Of a stretch of DNA of 9,319 nt, positions 1 to 7,362 are shown piece after piece. This stretch comes from an uncultured Clostridia bacterium. Its GTDB lineage: Bacteria > Bacillota > Clostridia > Christensenellales > CALWSW01. The position numbers and the translations under genes are program-made. Every line of letters begins with the position of its first letter. The first letter of the stretch is position 1. The stretch covers positions 1-9,319 of the forward strand of contig CALNBC010000003.1 of NCBI GenBank assembly GCA_937874755.1, in the 5' to 3' direction. The notes below the pieces were generated by a model. The model searched no databases and was not told where the DNA came from. It saw only the letters and a program-made list of their open reading frames with translations.

Positions 1-1
1 C

Positions 2-1045
2 GAAAGGCTGGAGCTGTTCTCGCACTACCTTTCCGGCGTGCCGCTATCGCCCGAAGTTTCCCTCGCAGAGCTTGCGGGCAAGTTCAGCTTTACGCCGCTG
101 CAAATCGCCCGGGCAACGCAGCAGGCGAAGGGGCAAATGCAGATAGACGGCACAGGCGAGCTCGATTCCCGCACCATACACCGCTGCTGCTACAAGCAGG
201 CGGTGCACCGCCTGGGCAAACTGGCCACGAGCGTTGAGCCGCGCTTCGGGTGGGATGACGTAGTGCTCCCCGCGGCGCAAAAGCGGCTCATGCAGCAGGC
301 GTGCGACCACATACGCTTCTCCCACCGCGTATACCACGAATGGGGATTTGAAAACAAAATAGGTTACGGAAAAGGAATGTCCATACTGTTCGCGGGAGCA
401 CCCGGCACAGGCAAGACCATGTGTGCCCAAGTTATGGCAAAGCAGCTCAACATGGAGCTTTATAAGATAAACATCTCCCAGATAGTCAGCAAGTACATTG
501 GCGAAACCGAAAAGAACCTGCAGGCTGTGTTCGCAGAAGCCAAGCATTCCAACAGCATACTTTTTTTCGACGAATGCGACGCCATATTCAGTAAGCGCAG
601 CGACGTAAAGGATGCCCACGACCGCAACGCAAACGTCGAGGTGGCGTACCTTCTCCAGCAAATCGAGGAATACGACGGCGTGTGCGTGCTGGCGACCAAC
701 CTAATTCAGAACATCGACGCGGCGTTCATGCGCAGGATTACCTATGTGGTTCATTTTCCCTTCCCAAACGCCAATATGCGCCGAGAGATATTCCTTCGAA
801 CGCTGCCGCCCGGGGCACCTGTGAATTCGGATACGGACTGGGATTTCCTCGCCCAAAAGTTCGAGCTTTCGGGCGGGCACATCAAAAACATTCTGCTGAG
901 CTCCGCCTTCATGGCCGCTTCGCAGGGCACGAGTATAGGCATGAAGCAGTTGCTCAACGCGGCGGTAAACGAAATGCACAAAAACGAAATCGTAGTCGTG
1001 CGCGAAGAGCTGCGTGAATACGCCGATTTAATAGATAATGACTAA
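2..1045 (+). CDS. AAA+ ATPase, eCIS-associated type (5' end outside window)
   Basis: C-terminal part of an ATPase that probably remodels or loads protein assemblies in the cytoplasm. The frame is open to the left edge (ERLELFSHYLSGVP...), so the first GTG at 38 is most likely internal and the gene begins upstream. Counting from that GTG, residues 1-60 resemble the helical lid of a preceding, perhaps degenerate, AAA domain, followed by a linker (VEPRFGWDDVVLP). The complete AAA module has Walker A GAPGTGKT (120-127), Walker B ILFFDE (174-179), sensor 1 LATN (218-221), paired arginines R232/R233 where the arginine finger belongs, and the sensor-2 region SGGHIKN. The stretches SKYIGETEKN and DAHDRNANVE are typical of ATPases encoded in extracellular contractile injection system clusters (Afp15-like). 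All catalytic residues are present. The eCIS assignment is from family memory; no sheath or baseplate gene is visible. Fifty bases separate it from the next gene. Confidence 0.88.
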   Translation, partial: ERLELFSHYLSGVPLSPEVSLAELAGKFSFTPLQIARATQQAKGQMQIDGTGELDSRTIHRCCYKQAVHRLGKLATSVEPRFGWDDVVLPAAQKRLMQQACDHIRFSHRVYHEWGFENKIGYGKGMSILFAGAPGTGKTMCAQVMAKQLNMELYKINISQIVSKYIGETEKNLQAVFAEAKHSNSILFFDECDAIFSKRSDVKDAHDRNANVEVAYLLQQIEEYDGVCVLATNLIQNIDAAFMRRITYVVHFPFPNANMRREIFLRTLPPGAPVNSDTDWDFLAQKFELSGGHIKNILLSSAFMAASQGTSIGMKQLLNAAVNEMHKNEIVVVREELREYADLIDND

Positions 1046-1085
1046 TATTTAACAAGGGCTGCGCCGGGACTTTTTGCGGTGTGCG

Positions 1086-1091
1086 AGGAGG
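1086..1091 (+). promoter_or_regulatory. Ribosome binding site AGGAGG deciding the start at 1096
   Basis: AGGAGG lies four bases before the ATG at 1096, within GAGGAGGAG. A GTG at 1081 is in the same frame but lies upstream of this site, so the ATG is preferred and the protein has 983 residues rather than 988. Confidence 0.8.
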
Positions 1092-1095
1092 AGAA

Positions 1096-4047
1096 ATGAA
1101 CCAACAAAAAAAGATCCCTGTCAAGTTGACGCTGTGCTTGCTGGCGGCATTCGTCGTTTTGGCGGTTTGCTGTCTTGCGGGGCGCCAGTATTACAGCGAC
1201 TCGGCGCCCTTTGTGGCGGAATACGTGTTTGATTCGCCCTCGGGCGTCTTCCCCGGGGCGAAGGGTCGCGCATACGTCGTGGATTACGGCAAAAAGCGCG
1301 TGCTGATGGTCGACGAGAGGGGGGAAATCACCCGCGTCCTCAACGGCGGGGCAGACAGCGACAATCAGTTCTTCTACGCCTCTTTGGTATGCGAAGGCGC
1401 GGATGGGAGCGTGTACGTCGCGGACGCCCGCTATGCGCACCAGGGCACAAAGATTCGGCAGGAGAGGGTATTCCGCTTCGACGAGAACGGTCAAAACCCC
1501 AGTTTGGTGTATTCCATTGACTACGAAGGCGACGATATGCCCCTGCAGTACGGGAACATACTCTCGATGTACGAGGACGGCGGCAAGCTGATTATCAGCG
1601 TCAAGACCGTCGAAGGCTTGGATGTTCGCGTTTGTAACATCGAGACGGGCGAAGTGACCCAAACCTCCTATGCGCTAAGCGGGCAATACCTGTCGGATGC
1701 GGACGTGGATCCCGTTACGGGCAGACCCGTATTCGTCAATAGATTGGGACAGGTTTGCGCGGTAGACGAGTCTCGCGGCGTAAATATGCTGGTGGACGAC
1801 GGGGGCATCGCCTGGAAGCTCTGTACTGGCGGCGGCTTTGTGTATTATTCCGAACTCTCATCCAAGCGGCTCATGCGGTTGGACCTTTCGACGGGCGAGA
1901 CCGAAAGCATCATCCAGGGCGAATACGCGATAATGACCGCGCAGCTGCTGGGCGAGCGCGTAATGGCGACCGATTTTGTCGGCTATTACGATTGGGACGG
2001 CACACAAGCGAATTATGTTGACCAGCTTTCCTTCTCCGCCCCGATTCTCAGGGGTGCGCTGTGGGCGGCGCTGTTCTTGCTGGTTCTGGTGGCACTGGCA
2101 CTACTGTACATCGTCTTTGTGCGGCCGCAGATAGGCAGGGCGAAGACCGCCACCTTCCAGCGAATGGCGATAGTGCTCAGCGTCTCTGCTTGCGTCAGCG
2201 TGCTGGTGACAGCCATCACCCTTGGCAACATGGTGGATAGGCAGAACGAATCGGTAATGGAGCAGCTGAACCTTTGCAACGACATAATGATTCAGGCGAC
2301 AGACGTCGATGCGCTCAAGCGAATAGACAGCGTATCGGATTATCGCAATGCGGATTACAACGCGGTCAAAGCTCCCCTGGACAACATTATGGATATGACC
2401 TATGAAAATGAACTCTACTACTACTACGTCATTTACGCATCGGACGGGCAGACGATAAACGCCGTGATGGATTACGAAAACACCGTGACTGCCGCACACC
2501 CCACGTACGACTGGGGCACGGAGGGCTATACGGACGTGCTCGCCGACGCGGCAACGGTGGATGTCAGCGCGGACGTAAGCTCTTACGGCACATGGTCCTT
2601 TGTTCTCAAGCCCATAAAGGACGCTTCGGGGGTACCCGTCGCCATCATGGAAGTGGGCATCAATATGGACGATTTCACCGCCCAGAACAGATCCCTGCTG
2701 CTCGAAACGGTGTTCACCGTCGCATCCATGTCCATCGTGCTCTTGATGCTTATAATCGAAATCATATTCTACGTCGAGCATAGGGAGAGCCGAAAAGAAT
2801 CCTACCAGGTTTCGGCGGGCAGGCGTTTCCCGCTGCGCACGCTGGTATTTCTGACGTTCATGGCAGACTGCTTGCAGGATCCCTTCGTATCGATACTTGC
2901 GAACAAGCTGTATGTGCCCTTCTGGGGGATTCCCCAAAGCCTGGGCGCGGCGTTGCCGCTTTCCATGCAGGTGATTACGGCTGCGCTTGCGGCATTGGTC
3001 TGCGGGAGTCTGCTGCGGCGAACGGGCGTCAAGCGAATGCTTTCCACTGGGTTTGTGGTGCAGATTGCAGGTTTTATAATTTGCGCTTTAATTGAGGATT
3101 ACTTCGGGCTGCTCTTCGGCAAAGCGCTCATAGGTGTGGGAATGGGCGCGATTCTGGTGAGCCTCAACGCCGTTTCCGCTTCCGGCGCAACAGAGGAAGA
3201 GGAGGCGGGCGCGTTCACGCTGGTCAACGCAGGTACACTGGCGGGCATTTCGGTGGGCGCAGGCGTCGGCTCCATCATACTGTCCTTCGCCGATTTCTCC
3301 GCAGTTTATTACGCGGGTGCAGCGATACTGCTGCTCGGGTTGCTGCTCGCAGTAACCGGCGCGGATTACAAGGAGCCTGCAGCGCGAAAGGAAGGCGTGA
3401 AGCTGAATTTCTTGCGCTTCCTTTCGGATAAGGCCGTATGGACTTTCCTGCTGTTTATGCTGACGCCCTTCCTAATAGGAATCTCCTTCAGGGAATACCT
3501 CTTCCCGCTTTATGCCGAAGAAGCAGGCATCAGCACGACGGACATCGGGCGGATTTACCTGCTTTGCGGGCTGTTCGTTATCTACGCCGGCCCCATGCTT
3601 ACGAGAACGCTCATCGGCAAATTGGGCAGCAAATGGACGGTCGTGCTCGCGAGTGTGCTCATCAGCGCGGCGACGCTGCTGTTCGCCTTCTACCCAACAT
3701 TTGAAGCGTCCCTCGTGAGTCTGCTGCTGCTGTCCATGTCGATTTCGTTCGGGTACGCTGCACAGTCCACATACTACTCCGGCCTTCCTGGCGTCAACGC
3801 ATACGGGCAGGGGCGAGCGATGGGTGTGTATTCCCTGTTCGACAATGGCGGACAGACCCTAGGACCGATAATCTACGGCGCGGCGATGCTGCTCGGCTAC
3901 AGGGTGGGCGTGTTTATCATAGGGGGCGGGCTGGTCGCGCTGTTGCTTCTGTTTATTGCAACCAATGTCAGCAAAGGAAAGAAAGTGGATGTAAGCCGTG
4001 CCGACGTGCTTCAAACCGACGAAGCGCTGGTCAATATTGCCGAATAG
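1096..4047 (+). CDS. Propeller-Cache-MFS fusion: sensor-linked transporter
   Basis: A 983-residue polytopic membrane protein of composite design, numbered from ATG 1096. Residues ~9-29 are a signal anchor. Residues ~30-315 form an outside domain with repeated strand units of NHL/six-bladed propeller type (for example YVVDYGKKRVLMVD, VYVADARY, RLMRLDLSTGE). Membrane segments follow at ~319-342 and ~356-379. Residues ~380-532 form a second outside domain of Cache type (LYYYYVIYASDGQ, then WSFVLKPIKDASGVPVAIME). After another membrane segment at ~536-560, residues ~579-955 form an MFS carrier of about 11-12 segments. Its motif A-like loop GSLLRRTGVKR lacks the usual aspartate, and a second copy reads RTLIGKLGSKW. 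No kinase, cyclase or other output domain is seen. Inferred role: import or export controlled by, or reporting on, an outside ligand. Substrate unknown. GNAT and pseudophosphatase genes follow at short spacing. The domain layout is clear; the propeller call is less certain than the Cache and MFS calls. Confidence 0.85.
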   Translation: MNQQKKIPVKLTLCLLAAFVVLAVCCLAGRQYYSDSAPFVAEYVFDSPSGVFPGAKGRAYVVDYGKKRVLMVDERGEITRVLNGGADSDNQFFYASLVCEGADGSVYVADARYAHQGTKIRQERVFRFDENGQNPSLVYSIDYEGDDMPLQYGNILSMYEDGGKLIISVKTVEGLDVRVCNIETGEVTQTSYALSGQYLSDADVDPVTGRPVFVNRLGQVCAVDESRGVNMLVDDGGIAWKLCTGGGFVYYSELSSKRLMRLDLSTGETESIIQGEYAIMTAQLLGERVMATDFVGYYDWDGTQANYVDQLSFSAPILRGALWAALFLLVLVALALLYIVFVRPQIGRAKTATFQRMAIVLSVSACVSVLVTAITLGNMVDRQNESVMEQLNLCNDIMIQATDVDALKRIDSVSDYRNADYNAVKAPLDNIMDMTYENELYYYYVIYASDGQTINAVMDYENTVTAAHPTYDWGTEGYTDVLADAATVDVSADVSSYGTWSFVLKPIKDASGVPVAIMEVGINMDDFTAQNRSLLLETVFTVASMSIVLLMLIIEIIFYVEHRESRKESYQVSAGRRFPLRTLVFLTFMADCLQDPFVSILANKLYVPFWGIPQSLGAALPLSMQVITAALAALVCGSLLRRTGVKRMLSTGFVVQIAGFIICALIEDYFGLLFGKALIGVGMGAILVSLNAVSASGATEEEEAGAFTLVNAGTLAGISVGAGVGSIILSFADFSAVYYAGAAILLLGLLLAVTGADYKEPAARKEGVKLNFLRFLSDKAVWTFLLFMLTPFLIGISFREYLFPLYAEEAGISTTDIGRIYLLCGLFVIYAGPMLTRTLIGKLGSKWTVVLASVLISAATLLFAFYPTFEASLVSLLLLSMSISFGYAAQSTYYSGLPGVNAYGQGRAMGVYSLFDNGGQTLGPIIYGAAMLLGYRVGVFIIGGGLVALLLLFIATNVSKGKKVDVSRADVLQTDEALVNIAE

Positions 4048-4074
4048 AATGATTTGGAGAAATGGGAGTTTGTT

Positions 4075-4635
4075 ATGCTGCATTATTCCGAAGTGACTCG
4101 GGACGACCTGGAAGCTATTATCAATTTATACGAAAAGTACCTGAACGCGGGTACAGGGGTCAAGGAATACCTGCGCAGGGGCTTGGAGCAGGACAGGTAC
4201 GTCGGATATAAATGCGTGGATGGAGACATTATGGTCGGGCTGTTTTCAGCGCGCCCGGGAATCTACTTTACTTATTCGCACCCGGAGTTGGAGGAAGAGA
4301 TCAGGCGCGGCTGGCCGGAGGCGATTTATACCGGCGATATGTTGGCTATAGAAGAGGAATACCGCGGAAGGGGCATCGCCCATATTTTGACAAAAGGCTG
4401 CTGCGACATCGTCAAGGCGAGGGGAGGAGAGCATCTTTTGGTGGAGCTTTGGGTCAAACCCAATGGTGAAGAGCCGGCCGGCGGCGTTATAAGGGATATG
4501 GGAACCGGCGTATTCGAAAAGAAGTGGGTTATTCCGGATTTTTATAGTGAACTGCACTTGCATGGCTTGACCTGTCCCCTTTGCGGCGACGGCAAATGTG
4601 CCTGCGGCGCAGTGGTAGGGGTAATTAAACTGTAA
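4075..4635 (+). CDS. GNAT-family N-acetyltransferase with C-terminal Cys cluster
   Basis: A 186-residue cytoplasmic protein with the acetyl-CoA binding core of the GNAT fold. The strand YTGDMLAIEEEY leads into motif A, RGRGIA (97-102), and then a helix and the strand LLVELWVKPN. The N-terminal 60 residues fit the usual alpha1-alpha2 part. The C-terminus carries CPLCGDGKCAC (C167, C170, C175, C177), a CX2CX4CXC arrangement that could hold zinc and is not part of the ordinary GNAT core. ATG 4075 is chosen because GGGAG at 4064-4068 lies six bases before it; an in-frame TTG at 4054 has no such site. The gene starts 27 bases after the transporter gene and ends 21 bases before the pseudophosphatase gene, so co-transcription is likely. 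The substrate is unknown: protein, small molecule or antibiotic-like compound are all possible. Confidence 0.8.
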   Translation: MLHYSEVTRDDLEAIINLYEKYLNAGTGVKEYLRRGLEQDRYVGYKCVDGDIMVGLFSARPGIYFTYSHPELEEEIRRGWPEAIYTGDMLAIEEEYRGRGIAHILTKGCCDIVKARGGEHLLVELWVKPNGEEPAGGVIRDMGTGVFEKKWVIPDFYSELHLHGLTCPLCGDGKCACGAVVGVIKL

Positions 4636-4656
4636 ATTTGGAAGCGGGGGATAAGT

Positions 4657-6642
4657 GTGAAGAAGAGGAGACTTCGAACTATTGGCTCAAAAATGACGGT
4701 GCTGTTCGTGCTTTGCGCTCTGGTGCTCAGCGCGGCGCTTTCGGTGTCCAATTATCTAAGCTCCTGGCGCGAGTACACGGATTTTTTCTCCCAAAAAGCA
4801 GAAGAAATGGTAGCTATCATCGCCGCTAACGTAGACGGGGACAAGATTGGCCAGTATTTAAAGACCGGGGAGACAGACGAGTACTATGCGGAGCTGGAGG
4901 GATTTCTTCGTTCGGTGAAACGGGAACAAAAAATCGAGTACCTTTACCTATTCGAACCAGGCGAGCACGAACTGACCTACATTCTTGAGGCCGCGCTGGA
5001 AACCGACGACCTAAGCTACATAAGCAAAATGGGAGACACTTATGCTTATACAGATATCGAATACGATTATCTTGTGCCCGATGTGCAGGCGAAGCGCGCC
5101 TCCAAAGAAAAAATAATCTCCTACGGGTCAGAATACGGGCCCGGCGTATCGGCTTGGGCGCCGGTATTCGCCAGCGACGGAAGGCTTGTCGCGATGGTCG
5201 AAGCGGACTATTCGCTGGAGATGGTGACCTCCACGCTCAGGGGAAACATGCTGGAAAGCACTTCTATTAGCCTCGGACTAATTGCGGTCATGATTATTGC
5301 GCTCTCATTGGTGTTTCGCAAAGTTGTGACCCGCCCACTTGCCACGCTCACTAGCAATGCGCGCAACTTTGCCGGCGACAATGCACTTTCCGAGTTCCCC
5401 GACGATATTCATACAGGAGACGAAATGCAGACTCTCTCGGAAGCGTTCGGGCAAATGGCAAAGGACATCGCGCAGTACACAAAGCGCGTGGAGGCTGTCG
5501 CGGCGGACAAGGAGCGCATCGCCACCGAGCTTTCCCTCGGGAAGGATATACAGCTGTCACTTTTGCCCCACAAGTTCCCCGCTTTCCCAAACAGAAGCGA
5601 ATTCGACCTGTACGCGCAGATACAGCCTGCCAAAGTCGCGGGCGGTGATTTTTATGACTTTTTCCTAATCGATTCCAAGCGATTGTGCATAGTCGTCGGT
5701 GGAGTGCAAGGGCAGGGGCTTCCCGCCGCGCTGTTTATGGTGGTGGCGAAGACTATCATCAAGAATCAGATGATGACCGGGCTTGCTGTGGAGGAAGCGA
5801 TGACCGTAATCAATGAACGCCTGTATGAAAGCAGCTCCATAGGGGTGGCGGTGTCGGCGTTTGTCGGCGTGCTGGAAATCGCTGGCGGCAAATTCTCCTA
5901 TGTCAACGCGGGCGGCGATGCTCCTTTGTTCATGCGAAAGGACGGCAGTTACGATTTGCTCGCCGCGCCGGCGATGACGCCCCTCGCCGAGGTAGAACAT
6001 GTGACCTACCGCGCAATGGAGCAGCAGCTCCACCAGGGCGACAGGCTGGTGGTGTACTCGAGCGGAACGGTGCGCGTCCAGAATCCCCGGGGGCAGCTCT
6101 TCGGCGCGGAGAGCCTGCGCGCATTCCTCAACAAGACCCGCAGCACGATTGCCGACCCGAAAGCTGCTGTGCGCACTATTTGCGACGAGATAGCCGTATT
6201 CGGGGAAGATGCGGAGCAGCAGTGGGATGTTACCGTGCTTGCCCTCGAATACTGCAAAGGGAACCGTGCGCGGGCGGAGATTTCTGTGCGCGCCCGGGAG
6301 GACAGCTTCTCCCTAGTGCAGAGGTTTCTGAAGCGTCAACTCGAGGAAAACGGCATTGGCGGTTCCAAGTATGCCGTGCTGAGCTTGGCGGCGGAGGAGG
6401 CGTTTGCGCTTATAACGGCGCAGCTGTCCGGTCACAGCGAAGTCACAGTGCGCTGTTCGGTAGCCGAGGCAGAGGGCAAGGTTGTCACCATTTCGCTTTC
6501 GTATGCGGGCAACCGGAGCAATCCCCTCGAAGAGGTCGGCGTCGCCCGCGACGCGGTAACTTTTATGCGCCGCAGCATGGACGATGTGAATTACGAATAC
6601 GCGGAAGGCATCAACAGCGTCAACTTGGTCAAGCGCGCATAG
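4657..6642 (+). CDS. Membrane Cache-HAMP-PPM-HATPase protein, apparently a double pseudoenzyme
   Basis: A 661-residue RsbU/SpoIIE-like sensor protein with GTG start, preceded by the G-rich stretch AGCGGGGG. It has a membrane segment (~13-33), an extracytoplasmic Cache-like domain (~35-198), a second membrane segment (~202-220), HAMP (~221-275), a coiled linker ending DIQLSLLPHKFP (298-309), a PPM domain (~315-532) and an RsbW/SpoIIAB-like HATPase domain (~545-661). Active relatives dephosphorylate anti-sigma antagonists. Here only the first metal aspartate (GGDFYD, D331) remains. The GDVSGKG motif reads GGVQGQG (G349), YTDG reads YSSG (S469), the DDxT motif reads WDVT (W523), and NAGH reads NAGG. 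In the HATPase part the N-box Asn and the following His are L585 and Q589, the G1 DxG is Y616-A-G, and the G2 GGLG is A630-R-D-A. The C-terminal signature MDDVNYEYAEGIN is kept. The frame is uninterrupted, so the loss looks selected rather than recent decay. Likely role: binding or scaffold sensor, inferred. Confidence 0.88.
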   Translation: MKKRRLRTIGSKMTVLFVLCALVLSAALSVSNYLSSWREYTDFFSQKAEEMVAIIAANVDGDKIGQYLKTGETDEYYAELEGFLRSVKREQKIEYLYLFEPGEHELTYILEAALETDDLSYISKMGDTYAYTDIEYDYLVPDVQAKRASKEKIISYGSEYGPGVSAWAPVFASDGRLVAMVEADYSLEMVTSTLRGNMLESTSISLGLIAVMIIALSLVFRKVVTRPLATLTSNARNFAGDNALSEFPDDIHTGDEMQTLSEAFGQMAKDIAQYTKRVEAVAADKERIATELSLGKDIQLSLLPHKFPAFPNRSEFDLYAQIQPAKVAGGDFYDFFLIDSKRLCIVVGGVQGQGLPAALFMVVAKTIIKNQMMTGLAVEEAMTVINERLYESSSIGVAVSAFVGVLEIAGGKFSYVNAGGDAPLFMRKDGSYDLLAAPAMTPLAEVEHVTYRAMEQQLHQGDRLVVYSSGTVRVQNPRGQLFGAESLRAFLNKTRSTIADPKAAVRTICDEIAVFGEDAEQQWDVTVLALEYCKGNRARAEISVRAREDSFSLVQRFLKRQLEENGIGGSKYAVLSLAAEEAFALITAQLSGHSEVTVRCSVAEAEGKVVTISLSYAGNRSNPLEEVGVARDAVTFMRRSMDDVNYEYAEGINSVNLVKRA

Positions 6643-6837
6643 AAAGCGAGCGTGCCGATACCCGCACTATTGGAATACGACAAGCTCCCCTTTAGTTGGT
6701 CGGATATCCATGACTGCTAACAGGGAGTTTTTAATTGGGTCAAAAGATACCTGCCTTGACCATCCTCGAATGCATACTATTCAGAAATTTATGCCAGGAA
6801 AAGGGGTTTTTAGGGGCAAGGCAAGGTATACTCTAAT

Positions 6838-6866
6838 GTGACGGTTCCGGAGCGATCGGGTATGAT
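6838..6866 (+). promoter_or_regulatory. Candidate sigma-A promoter for the DUF503 gene
   Basis: GTGACG (6838-6843, four of six matches to TTGACA) and TATGAT (6861-6866, five of six) are separated by 17 bases. Initiation would fall near 6873, immediately before the ribosome binding site AGAGGTG at 6874. A second -10-like TATACT at 6827-6832 has no good -35 partner. Pattern match only. Confidence 0.4.
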
Positions 6867-6887
6867 GAGTAAAAGAGGTGTATTGAC

Positions 6888-7169
6888 ATGAAGATTGCAC
6901 TGCTCGAGGTGACCATCCGCATCCCGTGGGCGCATTCCCTGAAGGAGAAGCGCTCCGAGGTAAAAAGCATGCTGGCAAAACTGCGCAGCAAGTTCAACGC
7001 GTCGGCTGTCGAGAGCGCAAGCCAAGACGATTGCCAGACAGCCGTGCTTGCCGTCGCAATGCTGGCGTTTGACAGCGCCCAAGGCGATTCGATGATGGAG
7101 CGCGTACTGGGCTTTGTCGAAGCAAATACGCAGGGCGAGGTAGTGAAGGTGCTTCAAGAATACCGTTGA
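6888..7169 (+). CDS. DUF503 / YlxP-family protein
   Basis: A 93-residue protein, full length for the family. The conserved core is visible: an opening strand (MKIALLEVTIRIP), the signature SLKEKRSEVKSMLAKLRSKFN and the following SAVE, then a second strand (AVLAVAMLAFD) and a closing amphipathic helix. The molecular role of the family is not settled. In Bacillus ylxP sits in the nusA-infB-rbfA operon and is thought to relate to ribosome function. Here the gene stands alone, flanked by a 245-base spacer on the left and an oppositely oriented tRNA on the right. AGAGGTG at 6874-6880 lies before the ATG. There is no membrane segment or signal peptide. Confidence 0.85.
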   Translation: MKIALLEVTIRIPWAHSLKEKRSEVKSMLAKLRSKFNASAVESASQDDCQTAVLAVAMLAFDSAQGDSMMERVLGFVEANTQGEVVKVLQEYR

Positions 7170-7233
7170 GGGGCGCAACTGCCTATTAATTGGCATTGCG
7201 CTAAGTAGTGAACATAAAAACTTCTGGGAACAC

Positions 7234-7268
7234 AAAAAAGCCCTTAACCTTAGACAGTTAGGGGCTTT
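7234..7268 (-). terminator. Rho-independent terminator of the tRNA-Arg gene, possibly bidirectional
   Basis: A 12-pair stem (7237-7248 with 7257-7268) encloses an 8-base loop. Read on the minus strand it starts 8 bases after the tRNA CCA end and is followed by six T residues (complement of 7234-7239), with one A.C mismatch. Read on the plus strand the same position is a G.U pair, but only three T residues follow, so it may also stop the DUF503 transcript less efficiently. Confidence 0.8.
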
Positions 7269-7275
7269 GCATATT

Positions 7276-7352
7276 TGGCGTCCCCGGCGAGATTCGAACT
7301 CACGACCTTCCGCTTAGGAGGCGGACGCTCTATCCTGCTGAGCTACGGAGAC
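7276..7352 (-). tRNA. tRNA-Arg (anticodon CCU)
   Basis: A 77-base cloverleaf on the minus strand that decodes AGG. The acceptor stem pairs GTCTCCG with CGGGGAC (one T-G wobble), with G as discriminator base and CCA encoded. The D arm contains GCTCAGCAGGATAGAGC. The anticodon stem TCCGC/GCGGA encloses the loop CTCCTAA, which places CCT at positions 34-36. The T arm has the standard GTTCGAATC core. It has its own promoter and terminator and is a single-gene unit. No direct repeat of its 3' end, which would suggest an integrated element, is seen in the window. Confidence 0.97.
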
Positions 7353-7362
7353 ATCGACGCTT

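Noticed and set aside
38..40. GTG as the start of the AAA+ ATPase
   Set aside because: The frame stays open to base 2 with residues that fit the family, no ribosome binding site precedes it, and the protein would begin inside a lid domain.
2101..2937. Long open frame on the minus strand inside the transporter fusion (also 44-661 and 1042-1662)
   Set aside because: Antisense shadows of strong coding sequence in GC-rich DNA; no recognisable domains and no ribosome binding sites.
4657..6642. Reading the PPM-HATPase gene as a pseudogene
   Set aside because: There is no frameshift or internal stop, the sensor and HAMP parts are intact, and the catalytic changes are clustered at key residues rather than scattered.
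6652..6667. Possible terminator hairpin after the pseudophosphatase gene (GTGC/GCAC)
   Set aside because: Only four base pairs and no T-run follows.
6756..6784. TTGACC with a possible -10 at 17 bases (TATTCA)
   Set aside because: The -10 half matches in only three positions, and the better-looking CATACT is too close to the -35 box.
6806..6829. Sigma-B-like promoter, GTTTTT and AGGTAT with 12 bases between
   Set aside because: Only a partial match at the short limit of spacing; the general consensus is too loose to call, although it would suit a partner-switching neighbourhood.
7276..7352. tRNA-Arg as a proven integration site
   Set aside because: No integrase gene and no duplicate of the tRNA 3' end in this window.
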